DNA of 64,000 nucleotides from Bolinopsis microptera (GCF_026151205.1 NC_087077.1:12746983-12810982), one strand, 5' to 3'. Counted from the stretch's first letter, positions 11,468-23,264 are shown. The notes: a model not told the origin generated them from the sequence alone. Made by a program: numbers and translations.

Positions 11468-11575
11468 AATGGGGGTAAGCAGTAAGGGGGGTAAATAATA
11501 AAGGGGGTAAATAGTAGAGGGTGTAAATAGTAAAGGTGGGTAAATAGTAAAGGGGGTAAATAGTATTGTGAATAT
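11468..11575 (+). repeat. Minisatellite, unit about 16 bp (AGGGGGTAAATAGTAA)
   Basis: Six to seven imperfect units of GGGGGTAAATAGTAA-type sequence in tandem. Confidence 0.9.
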
Positions 11576-11807
11576 AAGGGCGACGGTCATGCTTGCCAGC
11601 ATTGTGATTACAATTAAGCAATTACAACAATACAACCAAGAATGTTGAATACGTAGCGTATCTTATAAACGTACGGCATACGAATACGTCTTTCTCAAAA
11701 GTGTTTTGCGTACTTTACTTCGTTCAAATCTGTCATTTCGACCATCGATTCATTAAAATGAGCATTTTAAAATGCGCGTTTGTAAATATAAATATTACAT
11801 TTCATCG

Positions 11808-11925
11808 CATGACCTCATGGCTTAGTCGATTAGGGCGTCAATTTTAATCTGAAGCACCCGGGTTCTGGGCCGACCGGCCATAGTTTTAGTCTCACTTTTT
11901 GGCAATTATGACATCTTACTATAAG
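11808..11925 (+). mobile_element. tRNA-derived SINE
   Basis: An A-box-like TGGCTTAGTCGATTAGGG and a B-box-like GGGTTCTGGGCC are spaced as in a tRNA gene, followed by an unrelated body (TTTTAGTCTCACTTTTTGG) and an AT-rich microsatellite tail. The stems do not form a good cloverleaf, so a working tRNA gene is unlikely. RNA polymerase III promoter boxes are what the sequence shows; SINE status is inferred. Confidence 0.55.
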
Positions 11926-12002
11926 TATATATATATATATATGTATATAAAGCGTCTTACTATATATATATAAGTCTTACTATAAGTCTTACTATATATA
12001 TA

Positions 12003-12295
12003 TAAAGCGAGACGATATATATGGATGGATGGATGGATCCGTACCATTTTACTGACACCGCGGCATCAACTTTAACGCGACTTTCCGCAAAAACCCGTGA
12101 AAGATATACAACTGAAACTTTTTTGACTGGGTCAAATGCTTTAATGGCCTCCGAATCAGCATGAAAAATAAAAATTGGCCAAGAAATAGGAGTTTTTGGA
12201 CCCCCAAGTGGTGTCAAAAATGCGAATTAAATAGGTAATAATTATTTTAGTCTCTTGAATCTTGACACCATTTTAGGGTTATACGGGTTCCTGCT
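12003..12295 (-). mobile_element. Repeat family A, copy 1
   Basis: About 300 bp between GCGAGACGATATATAT and GGGTTATACGGGTTCCTGCT, with the internal landmarks ACTGACACCGCGGCATCAAC and TTGACACCATTTTAGGG. Other copies are at 25834-26149, the split copy 30544-30711 plus 33026-33168, and 61134-61400. Non-coding; in the plus-strand copies it starts AGCAGGAACCCGTATAA. Confidence 0.75.
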
Positions 12296-12299
12296 AGGA

Positions 12300-13085
12300 A
12301 AGTATAATTAAGTCATTATCAGGGTACCACATCACGATTGAGAAATTTAATTATATCTCCCCGAGAATTTTACCTAGGGACCTCGAGGCTTCTCTGTTCA
12401 TAAACAGATTGAATATATATTGGAATGAAAATTGATAGGCCTATCAGCGCCACCCGGCGCCCAGTAACAAGAATTTTGATAGTATTAATTTGTTTATAAT
12501 TATATGCTCTCTCGTACCGCAAAATTTTATTATTTTACTCTTCGTTCCCAAAAATTAGTTCAAAAAAATTTTGGCGGCCCTCTCGCAAATTAATGGCACA
12601 TATAAATGTTTGCATTGTATTAACACTTTTATTTGTCACTGACACTATACAACATACATATAGTTAAATTTAAATTATTTCATGTTCAATTCCATTAGGA
12701 ATAGTTTTCAACCAAAACCCAAAATTGGGTAATAATATAAAGTGCATGGAACGTTACAAAAAAGTTTCCTTTTTGAAAATAAAAGGAAATGAGATCAATT
12801 AATTACTGTTTCTGTACTAAACGCGAAATGTTGCCGAGAATAAAATCGGCCGTGAATGAATCAGAATAAGAAAAGCAAACGACCAACATAAAATGAAGTG
12901 TTTTTTTCACATTATCTGGCATCCTGAGGATAGAAATAGCCGCAGAGATGTATGTTTAATTTTATCTTAGAAACATAGTATTTCCGCAGGCTAGGTTATC
13001 GTCAAGGGAAGCATTACCTTACCGTAGATTTTTACTTAACGGCTAGGAAAGATTCGTAGATTCCTCTACTGGGTTAACTTTCGGT
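12300..13085. other. Non-coding region with a decayed palindromic MITE
   Basis: 12705-12890 resembles the left arm of the 9815-10143 palindrome (ACCAAAACCCAAAATTGGGT, AAAAGGAAATGAGATCAATT, GAGAATAAAATCGGCCG) but is diverged. No gene seen. Confidence 0.5.
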
Positions 13086-13109
13086 TACCTGTTTAAGATT
13101 TGTATGAAG

Positions 13110-13240
13110 TCGTGACCCCCATACCATTGTCGTGACCCCCATACCATCATGTCGTGACCCCCATAGTCCATACCATTGTCGTGAGCCCCATACCATTGTC
13201 GTGACCCTCATACCATTGTCGTGACCCGCATACCATTGTC
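13110..13240 (+). repeat. Minisatellite, unit GTCGTGACCCCCATACCATT
   Basis: Six imperfect units of about 20-25 bp, varying at the CCC block (ACCCTCAT, ACCCGCAT, GCCCCAT). Confidence 0.9.
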
Positions 13241-13299
13241 GGTCCACTTAGTATCGGGGTGCAAACGTGAGATAAAGTAAGATCATTTCCAGAAATCCT

Positions 13300-14023
13300 C
13301 CATAAATTCCAGAAATCCTCCATAAATTGCAGAATTTTTAAGGGCTGTTCCACACCAATTATACAGTTTTAAAATATTTCTTGTTTCATTGAATCATTCA
13401 GTCGGCTAAGCTAATTTATCATTCGATCCCATCGCCAGCTCTTATTATAATTATGTATAACATTTTGAACTTTATCCGATTGCATCGCTGCTCACTGCTG
13501 CCTTATTCTTTTATTAATAGACAGTCTTTGGGTTTTTCCAAATAGTTTCTGATTATTCTGATTTGCGACAAATGATATTGCACTGTTAGGATAAACGACG
13601 TTTCAAAGTAACAACTTCTTATTCATGCTGACAAAATTGGTAAATATGTGAGAAAACTGTCTCATAAAATTTATTAATCAAAAATGGCTAAACGACAACA
13701 AATTGTTCAAATACTCGACTAAAATTAGAATCAAAATCTATATATATACAACACTACTCGATCTGCTATTCAATAAACTTAAAACATCCACTAAACAGCA
13801 AGTACGTGATTGTGATCGTGTGATGGAATGACATGTACAGTGATAACAGATGATTTAAGATGTAAGTGATAACAGATGATAAGGTAAAAGATACAATACA
13901 TGTGAGATGGTGTATACACAATGTGAGTGATTGATTGTGAGCGAGATGTGAAAAAACATTAAAACTTACTACTGCTAGAAAACTTAAACTGTATGCAATA
14001 AAAAGGGAATGAAACTAAAATAT
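13300..14023. other. Non-coding 3' flank of the Penelope-like element
   Basis: AT-rich sequence. 13860-13940 has short GTGAT/GATGATAA-type repeats. The 3' untranslated part of the minus-strand Penelope-like element at 14024-15000 probably extends into it, but the boundary is not visible. Confidence 0.4.
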
Positions 14024-15000
14024 CTAAAATTCTTCAGTACTAGCTATGATAAAACGTTTAATAGTATCCAGTTCTTCTCTCTTGTTAATTGTAGGGTTCA
14101 GATTAATAATAAACATCGCTTCAAAAATCTTTCTTCTGACAGTATTGGGTTCAATTCTTAAAATATCTACTTCTAAACTGGGATTTAACCCCTCATGACA
14201 GCTCGAATAATGTATGGCAAAAGCTTGACTAACATTAGAAGGGGTAGCAGGGTAAGTAGCGTAACGTAAGTGTTCTCCTACGCGAGCATGTACTTTCCTA
14301 CTGCTTTCTCCAACGTACAGCTGGTCACATAATTTACACTTAATCTTATATACAACATTCTTCACTTCACAATCTTTATTACAAACTATCAAAGGACAAA
14401 TTTTACATGAATTAATACTGCACACACGTTTATCATACGGTCTGTTACTACATAAAATATTTCTCAATTTCGAAGTAGGTTTAAAGTTTACTTTAATAGG
14501 TAAATTGTTCTGCTTTACATAATTTCTAATCTTATTGCTAGTACTGTCCGAAATAAAATCTAAATTAAGAACTGTCCTGGAATCATCCTCGACACTCTGA
14601 CGCCTGTTAGAATTACTACTGTTACAATAACGTCTTGGGTTCTGGTAACCGTTTTTCTGTAATAGATCATCAAGGAGTCTGAGAGAGTGCTCCTTTTCCG
14701 CTGGACCAGATGAGATACGGCAAGCCTCGCTATATAGGTTCTTCACTGTATTAATCTTAACAGACTCAGGATGGCAAGAGTTGTTGTGCAGGGTAATATC
14801 CTTTTGTTGCGGCTTGCGGTACAATCTGCTGGTTAATTTACCGTTTGGCTCGATCCGGACCTCAGTGTTCAGGAAGGGGATAAAATCGTCCTGTTGTTCT
14901 GGAAAGTCGACCTCCCACTTCAACTTTTTGTCCGGATCTTGGTCTGCAATCTGTTTTTTTTTATTAATATTCTCCAGTTCAGCAAAGAATTTCCATTAGG
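14024..15000 (-). pseudogene. Penelope-like element, 5'-truncated (RT C-terminus plus GIY-YIG endonuclease)
   Basis: The reading frame (299 residues from 14923, open further upstream to about 15000) begins in the last part of the reverse transcriptase (FLNTEVRIEPNGKLTSRLYR, then NNSCHPESVK). A Cys-rich linker follows (C158, C168, C173, C176, C181, C185) and then a GIY-YIG nuclease domain from about residue 190: VVYKIKCKLCDQLYVGESSR with YVG at 203-205, the Arg region 210-214, Glu268 and Asn276. This order is diagnostic of Penelope-like retroelements. The RT fingers, palm and catalytic aspartates are missing upstream, where unrelated repeat sequence begins, so the copy is not autonomous. The remaining frame has no stop, so it may be fairly recent. 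Confidence 0.9.
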
Positions 15001-15108
15001 GCAGCTGTACAGCAGGGTTTTTTAAGGGATGATGATTAATCACTCTACACTCTACTGTCACGTGACCTTTTTAAACCCGTTCTCTAGCTGGTCCTGAATG
15101 ACTACCTT

Positions 15109-16900
15109 ATCGGACCTTATTTGAACGGACATTAAATGAACGGACATAATTATGAACGGACAATCAATGAACGGACATAATTATGAACGGACATTAATAT
15201 GAACGCTAGAAGTAGAAAGCATTCAAAGACAATACCATCAAAAATCCGAATTTTTTTGACGTTATTTTATTTCAGCAAAGCAAATGATTTTTAAATCCAT
15301 TTTTTATACAGTAAGTAAAAAAAGCAGTCGTTAAGCAGTAAAAATGTTAAAATATGTGTACATGATCAGTGTCTAATATCACATTGACATATCATCTTCA
15401 TCAAATGGGTTTTCGTGCATGAAATAGTCCATGCTTAAAGTTAAAGCATCAATGATTTCTAGCTTTAATATGGAAACCTTTTTTTTATCAAACTACGCCG
15501 GTCCTGCATTTCAGTGTTAACTTAATTACAAGCCATTCGGCGTAAGGTGGTTTATCTTAGACAACTTTAGGTTAACCTAAACATCACGTGGAGCTTTCCT
15601 AGCACTGTTACCTCCCCTGAGTAATATGAATTATAACCAACGTCGGAAAATGTCCTTGGAAACACGATTTACCGTAATATCTAGAGGCTGGAACAAGTTT
15701 GTCATGTTGGCGGGGACTAGCTCATGAACTATGTTGTTAAGTGCCATAATTTCGTTGACTTTTTAGTTTTTCCGCCAAGTGACCCTTGAAAACATCATAT
15801 ACAAGTAGAGTTTTCTGTGCCTCCGGCAGACCAAAGAGAACCTTTCCGTCATTAACTTACGGCACAATAAGTTCTCATAGTTGTCATATTCTGGACAAAA
15901 AGTTCGAAGTGGAAAAATTTTTGAAAAAATTTCAACGGACTTTAACTTAGACGGACCTTAAATGAACGGACTTTATTTGAACGGACATTAAATGAACGGA
16001 CATAATTATGAACGGACAATCAATGAACGGACATAATCATGAACGGACATTAATATGAACGCTAGAAGTAGAAAGCATTCAAAGACAATACCATCAAAAA
16101 TCCGAATTTTTTTGACGTTATTTTATTTCAGCAAATGATTTTTAAATCCATTTTTTATACAGTAAGTAAAAAAAGCAGTCGTTAAGCAGTAAAAATGTTA
16201 AAATATGTGTACATGATCAGTGTCTAATATCACATTGACATATCATCTTCATCAAACATGGGTTTTCGTGCATGAAATAGTCCATGCTTAAAGTTAAAGC
16301 ATCAGTGATTTCTAGCTTTAATATGGAAACCTTTTTTTATCAAACTACGCCGGTCCTGCATTTCAGTGTTAACTTAATTACAAGCCATTCGGCGTAAGGT
16401 GGTTTATCTTAGACAACTTTAGGTTAACCTAAACATCACGTGGAGCTTTCCTAGCACTGTTACCTCCCCTGAGTAATATGAATTATAACCAACGTCGGAC
16501 AATGCCTTGGAAACACGATTTACCGTAATATCTAGAGGCTGGAACAAGTTTGTCATGTTGGCGGGGACTAGCTCATGAACTATGTTGTTAAGTGCCATAA
16601 TTTCGTTGACTTTTTAGTTTTTCCGCCAAGTGACCCTTGAAAACATCATATACAAGTAGAGTTTTCTGTGCCTCCGGCAGACCAAAGAGAACCTTTCCGT
16701 CATTAACTTACGGCACAATAAGTTCTCATAGTTGTCATATTCTGGACAAAAAGTTCGAAGTGGAAAAATTTTTGAAAAAATTTCAACGGACTTTAACTTA
16801 GACGGACCTTAAATGAACGGACTTTATTTGAACGGACATTAAAATGAACGTGAGGGCCTCCAGCGTTCAATTAATGTCCGTCCAAATAAGGTCCTATAAG
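15109..16900. mobile_element. Tandemly duplicated non-autonomous DNA element with subterminal GAACGGACAT repeats
   Basis: A unit of about 851-856 bp occurs twice in direct tandem (about 15121-15976 and 15977-16827). Each unit begins with an array of TGAACGGACATAATTATGAA-type motifs. The outer ends look inverted: TCGGACCTTATTTGAACGGAC on the left and GTCCGTCCAAATAAGGTCC on the right. The units differ by small indels, for example an extra CAAAG near 15275. A further partial copy is at 8540-9050. No coding capacity recognised. The duplication probably reflects recombination or tandem insertion. Confidence 0.75.
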
Positions 16901-16904
16901 GTAA

Positions 16905-18560
16905 TAAAATTGGTCCGACTTTCGTGACAAAATAATAACAGGAATACTTGAAATGGCGCTACGCCGGGCACCTAATAACTTATGTCGCCGCATTCTTATT
17001 TCCATCATTAGAATAGTACCCCTGAGCTGTGCGTACTCCTATTGAGTATAATTGCAGTTATTCAAATTAATTTATTGTCTTAATAATTGTTTGATTCGGC
17101 TTTAGCATTCACTGGCACCAAAATCGTGGTTTGAAAATTGCATACATACCTGCCAATTTTACAACAATAGAAAAATAAGGTAAAAAACGGACACCATTTT
17201 GTTCAGAAAAATCTCGTACTTTAAAGTGGTTGTACGGTACGTACTATAATAAAAAACCTCGTACCGTACGTACTTTAAGCCGGGTACGGTACGTATTTCT
17301 CATCTTAGTCTGAGGGTTGAATAATATTTGCAAAACTCTCTCCTGCTGATTGCAAATCTAATTTTCCAGGCAGCAACCATTCCAACTGCTCTCTACTTAA
17401 TAAAAAACAGCGTACTATAAAGCATAAGTTTCCTGGTCATTGATCAATTTCTTTGATAAATTGTCTCCTGAATTTTTGAATGATGTTCCAAATCTTTTCC
17501 TAGATCGAAAGACATATACCTTTGCTGTGACGAAAGGCAAATTTCTGTCGATTCATAGTTATTAACTGCATTTAGAAAGTTAAGAATTTCACCTACAACA
17601 GAAATCAGGATACGTCGCGTCCATACGTTGTTAGCACAGCTGATGTGTCCAGCTTTATATCCACCAGCGGGCTATATTTGCGTAGCCCGCTTGTTAAAAG
17701 GCCTGATATTTCTCAGCCCGCTGTTACAGCCCGCTGATATAGCCCGCATGAAATTTTGCCAGTAGCAATATAGCCCGGAGGCCAAATAACAGAATTTCAC
17801 TTTATTTTGTGCCCGGTAGGGCTGCCGGCTGATGATACAGCTCTAAAACTTTAACTATTGCAATGCACGTGCACCATATTTATGATCGATACACATTACA
17901 CACTACACAATTATACACATCAGCACTATCCCCTTATCATTCATCCGTCATCGTCACTGACATAACATTGTAATAATTCCCACGGCCCAGGAATGCAGAG
18001 CCAGTATAGATCACTTATCCCCAGTCCCTAATATTATTATATTCGATTTTTTTTCTTCTCTTAGTCTTTCGTGAAATTCAAATTGTAACGCGGTTAAATG
18101 TTTAAGATTTTATTTTTTATAGCTTTCTCTCGATTTTTAGAGTTCTGATCGTCTTTATGAATTGTTGTATTACCAAAACGAGTTCGTAAGTGTTCTCCTT
18201 GGTCATTTCATGTTTAATTCCTGTTTAATTAATGGTTATTTGGCTGTTCTGAACCGTTGTAGCCGTGACCCAGCTCGGTTAACAGCAGTTTTGGGTCAAA
18301 TTAACGACCAAACTTTTAAAGTATGGGGCAAAATTTCGGTCTCATCAAATGCTGTTTTTTAAAATTTTCTGAAAGTTGAGTCTATAAAATACTATTAGGC
18401 TAGATTTCCTTATATACTTTGTTTTCTTTTCAAATTTTATAAACAGTGTGTAACCTAAACGGATTAAACGATTCAAAATTAAAATTACAATGTTAATGTC
18501 TGACCTAATATGAAAAATAAATTTAAAATATGAATTCGTATTTATTCCTCTTCTTTTTCA
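16905..18560. other. Non-coding region with local repeats
   Basis: 17215-17300 has four copies of a GTACGGTACGTACT-type palindromic motif. 17655-17770 has repeated AGCCCGCTG motifs in both orientations. 17980-18100 and the rest are unique-looking. No gene seen apart from the leader of the gene starting at 18583. Confidence 0.5.
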
Positions 18561-18582
18561 GTAGGCTCATGACAATATAAAG

Positions 18583-20437
18583 ATGCAGAGACTCTCGTTT
18601 TTGGTTTTTGCAGCTTTCTGTCTGGTTGTCAGTGATGCAGTGGATATTCCCGCACCAGGTTATAATATGACTTATATACGACATTTGCACTTTATTTAAT
18701 ATTTTGTGAAATAAGAATCAAATTTCATTCAATTTTATACAATGACAAATGAAGTATAAAAATTGCGAGCGTGCTAAATCACTCTACAGTCGATCTTAGA
18801 GATTTTTCTAAAAGGGCCCCCGGCAGTTGAAATCAACGTGAATCGATGTGTTCGGGCGCTGATTCCGAATCACCCCCCCATGGGCATTGGGCATGACATA
18901 GGGTTAAAATTCTCCCCTGGCGAGATATTGGCGAAAAACTGTCTCGATCACGTGATATGGTATAAGGAAGTTGGTCGAATTTCTCGTTAGAGTTTTAGCA
19001 TATGCTTCAGTTACAGATTGGGTTAGGGTCAGAGTTAGGGTTGGGGTCAGACACTCAGAGTAGAGGGTTAGGGTTTCGAATAATCTTTCTATCCAGGGCC
19101 ATGTTGATCTAGAGAACGTGTTATTCTAATGTAGAGCTGATTAATCATCATCCTACAAAAATAAAAATGACTCTTATATACTTGTCTTTTCTCAAAAATT
19201 GTTTTTTCTCTACAAATTAAACAACTCAAAACCTGCTAAAATAACAACGAACACATCAAAGACGGCTTAACTATTAAACTCATTCACATTGACCGCGTCG
19301 GCGTAATTGCTATGCGACCTTTTGCTTTTTATCTAATTTGCACGTGCAACGTGGGCGGAGTACATGCAAAAAGAAACTTTCAATACTGTAAACCAATAAC
19401 TTTTTAAACGAATTTGGACAGGAATTAGTGGTACTGGTAGCTAAATATCCTTTTTTTTACTTTTTAACTTCGCACGTCCATCAATACTCAAATTCAACTT
19501 ACTAACAAAAAAATACTATTAGCTTCTTCCCTGTGACCACGGGTTTTCTAGTGTTTTAATAATTCAGATATTTTGTTTTCAGAAGAGGCTTGGGAAACTC
19601 AACAAAAAGACGTTTGGTTTCCACACTCCTGGGAGGATACACCTTTTCAAGTGAAGACAACCTCCTCGATAGGAAGTGATGATGAAATCTTTTTTGAAGT
19701 TGGGCAATTTAAAGGCAACGATTTTGCAAGAATTGTAGTGCGATTAAGTAATACTCCTATCTTCTACATTTCCGAGTGCCAAAATGACACAACGCTACAA
19801 GATCTACCCGACGCCGAAAATGACGTGAGGATTTGGACATTCATTAAGCAGGGATTGGAAAGTATTTCAATCAAGTGTAACGGAGTATTGGTGGCAGAAA
19901 TGAATTTTGATGAATCTGATGAAGAGGGTTGTTTCTCCTCAGAGTGGATAAATAGTACAGTAGAATTCATCAAGTTAAATCCTGATTGGGATAAAACAGT
20001 GGGTTTCAGAGTTGTTGATACAGGTGGGTTAATATTGTGTTAATACCTGGGGAATCTAGGCTATTCCGCCAAATAGAAATTCTTCGGAATGACAGGCTGA
20101 GCACCGCGCCCAGTACATGCACAGTAAGTGTTATCACATTTGCATATCAATATGTAAATAGTGATAACATTAACCTGTACCACGAAATTGTGACCCTGTA
20201 CGCAAAATTTCCAAATAAGAGGTTAATGATTAACTTTTTTTGTGTGACAAATTCACCAATTCCTAATTTATTTCCAGCAATGGTAATTTCAATGGTGACT
20301 TTCTTACAGATCATCGGGTTGAACCTGTAGACGATGCTGTGGACGATGCTGTAGACGATGCTGTAGACGATGCTAAGGACGATACGATTGATCATCATTC
20401 TTTTGGTGAGGCATATATTCTTAATGGCTCTGAATGA
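18583..20437 (+). CDS. Secreted acidic protein with V-D-D-A repeats, three exons, function unknown
   Basis: Exons 18583-18658, 19583-20023 and 20310-20437 join in phase 1 and give about 214 residues. The start MQRLSFLVFAAFCLVVSDA is a clear signal peptide; a splice acceptor (CTTCTTTTTCAG) lies 21 nt before the ATG. The large middle exon (147 codons) reads QQKDVWFPHSWEDTPFQVK, IFYISECQNDTTL, SIKCNGVLVAEMNF and VGFRVVDT, and looks like a compact beta-rich domain with two or more cysteines and N-glycosylation sites (NDT, NST). I do not recognise the family with confidence; a distant link to the farnesoic-acid O-methyltransferase-like (FAMeT) domain is only a guess. Exon 3 carries four VDDA-type units encoded by a 12-bp tandem repeat. 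The end given assumes exon 3 runs on to the TGA at 20435-20437; the alternative donor at 20406 (GTGAGG) would need another exon not found here. Confidence 0.72.
18770..19140 (+). repeat. MITE-like repeats inside intron 1 of the secreted-protein gene
   Basis: 18770-18885 belongs to the GATTCGGAATCAGCG family. 18910-18985 (GGCGAGATATTGGCGAAAAA, CTGTCTCGATCACGTGATAT, ATAAGGAAGTTGGT) is inverse to 20590-20690. 19018-19078 has several GTTAGGGT motifs, not a regular telomere array. Confidence 0.55.
20328..20385 (+). repeat. 12-bp coding minisatellite (GTAGACGATGCT)
   Basis: Four full in-frame units plus a partial one encode Val-Asp-Asp-Ala repeats in exon 3 of the secreted-protein gene. The unit length is a multiple of three, so copy-number changes keep the frame. 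Confidence 0.95.
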
Positions 20438-20524
20438 CTATTCGAAACCCTAACCCTCTAATCTGAACCTAGTAACCTTAATGCTTAACCCAATCCCTAA
20501 CTGAAGCATATACTATATTACTAA

Positions 20525-20690
20525 AACCCTTACTGTCTCAATCACGTGATATTACCATATATATATAAGGAAGTTGGTAATATCACGAGATTGAGACAGA
20601 AATTAGACCAACTTCCTTATATATATATATATATATGGTAATATCACGTGATTGAGACAGTTTTTGCCGATATCTCGCTAGACTAGTATA
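20525..20690. mobile_element. Palindromic MITE with CTGTCTCAATCACGTGATAT ends
   Basis: ACTGTCTCAATCACGTGATATTACC runs into an AT microsatellite and GGAAGTTGG, and the mirror copy ends GGTAATATCACGTGATTGAGACAGT. The internal GGAAGTTGGTAATATCACGA segment is also mirrored. Related to 18910-18985. Confidence 0.65.
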
Positions 20691-21108
20691 GTATTAGTAT
20701 AAACCTATGATTCGGAATCAGCGTTTGAAAATACATCAAAACAATGAGGATATATTTCAACTGTCCGGGGCCCTTTATGCTTTAAAAAAAATCCCGAAGA
20801 TCGATAGAGTGAAATTAATTAGCACGCTCATCACCGACCGAAATGAAAATTATGCTTCAATTATATTCATAGGATTAAGAATAAGCCTGATGTGCTTTTT
20901 GTTTTTATTTGGCTTTTAATAATTCGCTCGCCTTAAAATTATCACGTGACTTTGGTTTTTATGATTTTGCAGCCGAACAAAACGGTTTTACATAAACCTT
21001 AATCCAAACCCTAATAGTATTGCCTAACCTTGCCATACTTTGTAGGCCCGCCGCTTGTATAGCGCGATGCACTACTGGCCCCACAGGAGGAGCAAAGTGC
21101 AAAGAAAC

Positions 21109-21320
21109 TGCTACTAACTGCTACTAACTGCTACTAACTGCTGCTAACTGCTACTAACTGCTACTAACTGCTACTGACTGCCACTAACTGCTACTTACTG
21201 CTGCTAACTGCTACTAACTGCTACTAACTGCTGCAAACGGCGCGCGAATGCGTGGGCGCGATTGCAGCAGTTAGTAGTTAGCAGTTAGTAGCAGTTAGTA
21301 GCAGTTAGCAGCAGTTAGCA
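21109..21320. repeat. 9-bp satellite (ACTGCTACTA) arranged as two inverted arrays
   Basis: About 14 units of CTGCTACTAA at 21109-21235, then a GC-rich spacer (GGCGCGCGAATGCGTGGGCG), then the inverse array TTAGTAGCAG at 21260-21320. The whole can fold as one long hairpin. Confidence 0.9.
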
Positions 21321-21552
21321 CACGTGCCACATTCCAATCTTCAAGCAGCCAGCATTCATTTAAAGTTAGGCCCCTACCAGTAAGGTATTCTGGGATGTCA
21401 ACTTTTCCAGATCGTTGCTTTGTGAATTAACAGAGCAACAATTTCGTTGTTTTACTAGCCTGGGTGGTAGTGGTGGTGATAATTCGGAATCAGCGTTCAA
21501 AAATACACACATTCAAATTCAGATTACTAAGCTTTTATTTCCTCAGTTCTTA

Positions 21553-21722
21553 CTGGGCCTTACTGGGCCGCGCTCAGCCTGTCATTCCGCCTAATCTCTA
21601 TTCTGTTGTTTACCAACATTTAAGCCTGGGGTCCTCAGGTAAACTGGGCCGCGCTCAGCCTGTCATTCCGCCTAATCTCTATGTTGTTTACCAACATTTA
21701 AGCCTGGGGTCCTCAGGTAACT
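21553..21722 (+). repeat. Two tandem copies of the TGTCATTCCGCCTAATCTCT family
   Basis: Two copies of about 85 bp in direct tandem, each containing GCTCAGCCTGTCATTCCGCC and ending AAGCCTGGGGTCCTCAGGTAA. Confidence 0.75.
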
Positions 21723-21807
21723 CAGTTCATGTCAATGCCTTTTCACAAAAAATCTTTTTAATTGAGGCGAGCGATTCAATGCATATAATAGTGCTTTAAT
21801 TTCCTTT

Positions 21808-22068
21808 TGACGGATGTTACTCGTCTAAATTTCTTCGAAGTAGCGCGCGCCGCTTTCTTCTCGAAATATTGATGCCTGATGCACGATGGCAAGTGCTACG
21901 ATGTACGAAGTTGCGCGCGCCAGACCCTACTATTAATAATGGTCAACTTTACCTTTGACGGATGTTACTCGTCTAAATTTCTTCGAAGTAGTGCGCGCCG
22001 CTTTCTTCCCGATGGCAAGTGCCACGAAGTAGCGCGCGCCGGGCCAGATCATTAACAATGGTCAACTT
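21808..22068. repeat. Tandem pair of GC-rich MITE segments
   Basis: Two units of about 145 bp begin TTTGACGGATGTTACTCG, contain GAAGTAGCGCGCGCCGCTTT and end AATAATGGTCAACTTTACC or AACAATGGTCAACTTTACC. They correspond to the right half of the element at 7350-7652. Confidence 0.7.
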
Positions 22069-22194
22069 TACCTAGGTTTGGACATTATTTACAATTACCG
22101 GATATTGCGCATACATGAGTGGACATAATTTTAAACGGACATTAAAATTATTGACAGAAGGCCTTAAAAATTAACAAGTGATACTTGTAAAATA

Positions 22195-23260
22195 TTTGTT
22201 TCGAATGGACCGTCGACGATCAGTCTTGATTCACGATGTCAATCCTTCGCAGCTCGGTGAGGCACAGTGGTGCATCTCGCCGATCTACCGAAGTGGTTGC
22301 GAGAAGCATTATTTGATGCGCGCGCGACCCAGTAGTGCATCGCGCTACAACGATCAGTCCAATTCGGCGCGCGTACTGGTAGGTTCTAAACGTACATTAA
22401 AAATCAAAAATAATTTATGGGCGTTTTTTCCAATTTTGTTTACAATTTAGCAAATAATTTTTGATACATGATAGATCTTGTAGTATATGTAATACATTGT
22501 ACATGGTAATTGTTAGTATAGCAAGAAAAGCAGTTGCAGTCGTTATAAGCGATAAAATTTTGATATAATTTATAATCCGACGACAGAAATTGACCGAAGG
22601 CAAAATTAAAAAATAGTTATATCATATATCCTGGACAATAATAAATAAGTTCGTAGTGCATGGAATACTTTTGAGAATAAAGTTGAACAAACTCAGGACT
22701 GTGTTCCATGCTTTGTAGCGTAACGTTGCCTGTTTGCGCCCCGCTGAAAAAGCGCCCCTGTTCATGGCTCCTCCCCTTTTGGCGCCCCTCCTTAAAATTG
22801 AAAAAATTAGATGATTTTAGAGGATACACCCCCGCACATCGGGGTCGGTGGGGCCCTTCGTTACGCCACTGATTGTGCTTGGACAGACTTTTAAAGGGCA
22901 GACTTTATTTTATTTGAAAGGACATTAAAATGCACGCTTTGGCCCCCATATAATACCAGCGTCCAATTAGTGTTCGTTTAAATAAATTCTTAATTGACGA
23001 TTCACTTCTTCGCAGCTCGGTGAGGCTTGTCATACGTTGTATGACCCGCTGCGCATGAGTGCGCGGCTCCCCTGTATCGTGGAAACTGTACAGTAAAACG
23101 ACCGCGTGGGGGTCACGACGTGATACAAGGCGAGGCACAGTAGAGCATCTCGCCGATCTAACTGTGGTTGCGAGAAGCATAACTGAGTGCGCGGCGCGGC
23201 CCAGTAACGCATCTCGCTACAAAATAAAGTCCTATGTAAGGTATTTGGTATGTTTAATAT
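22195..23260. other. Non-coding region with related GC-rich repeats
   Basis: 22246-22365 and 23005-23225 share GCTCGGTGAGGCACAGT, CATCTCGCCGATCTA and GGTTGCGAGAAGCAT, so they are copies of one element. The second is fused to a solo copy (23026-23116) of the CTTGTCATACGTTGTATGAC end family. No gene. Confidence 0.5.
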
Positions 23261-23264
23261 GAAT

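Noticed and set aside
11808-11885. Functional tRNA gene
   Set aside because: The boxes are present but the acceptor and anticodon stems do not pair well, and the sequence runs into a SINE-like body.
14024-14923. Host GIY-YIG nuclease gene
   Set aside because: The RT remnant upstream in the same frame and the Cys-rich linker show that it is a Penelope-like element.
19018-19078. GTTAGGGT motifs as interstitial telomere sequence
   Set aside because: Only a few irregular units, mixed with unrelated bases; not an array.
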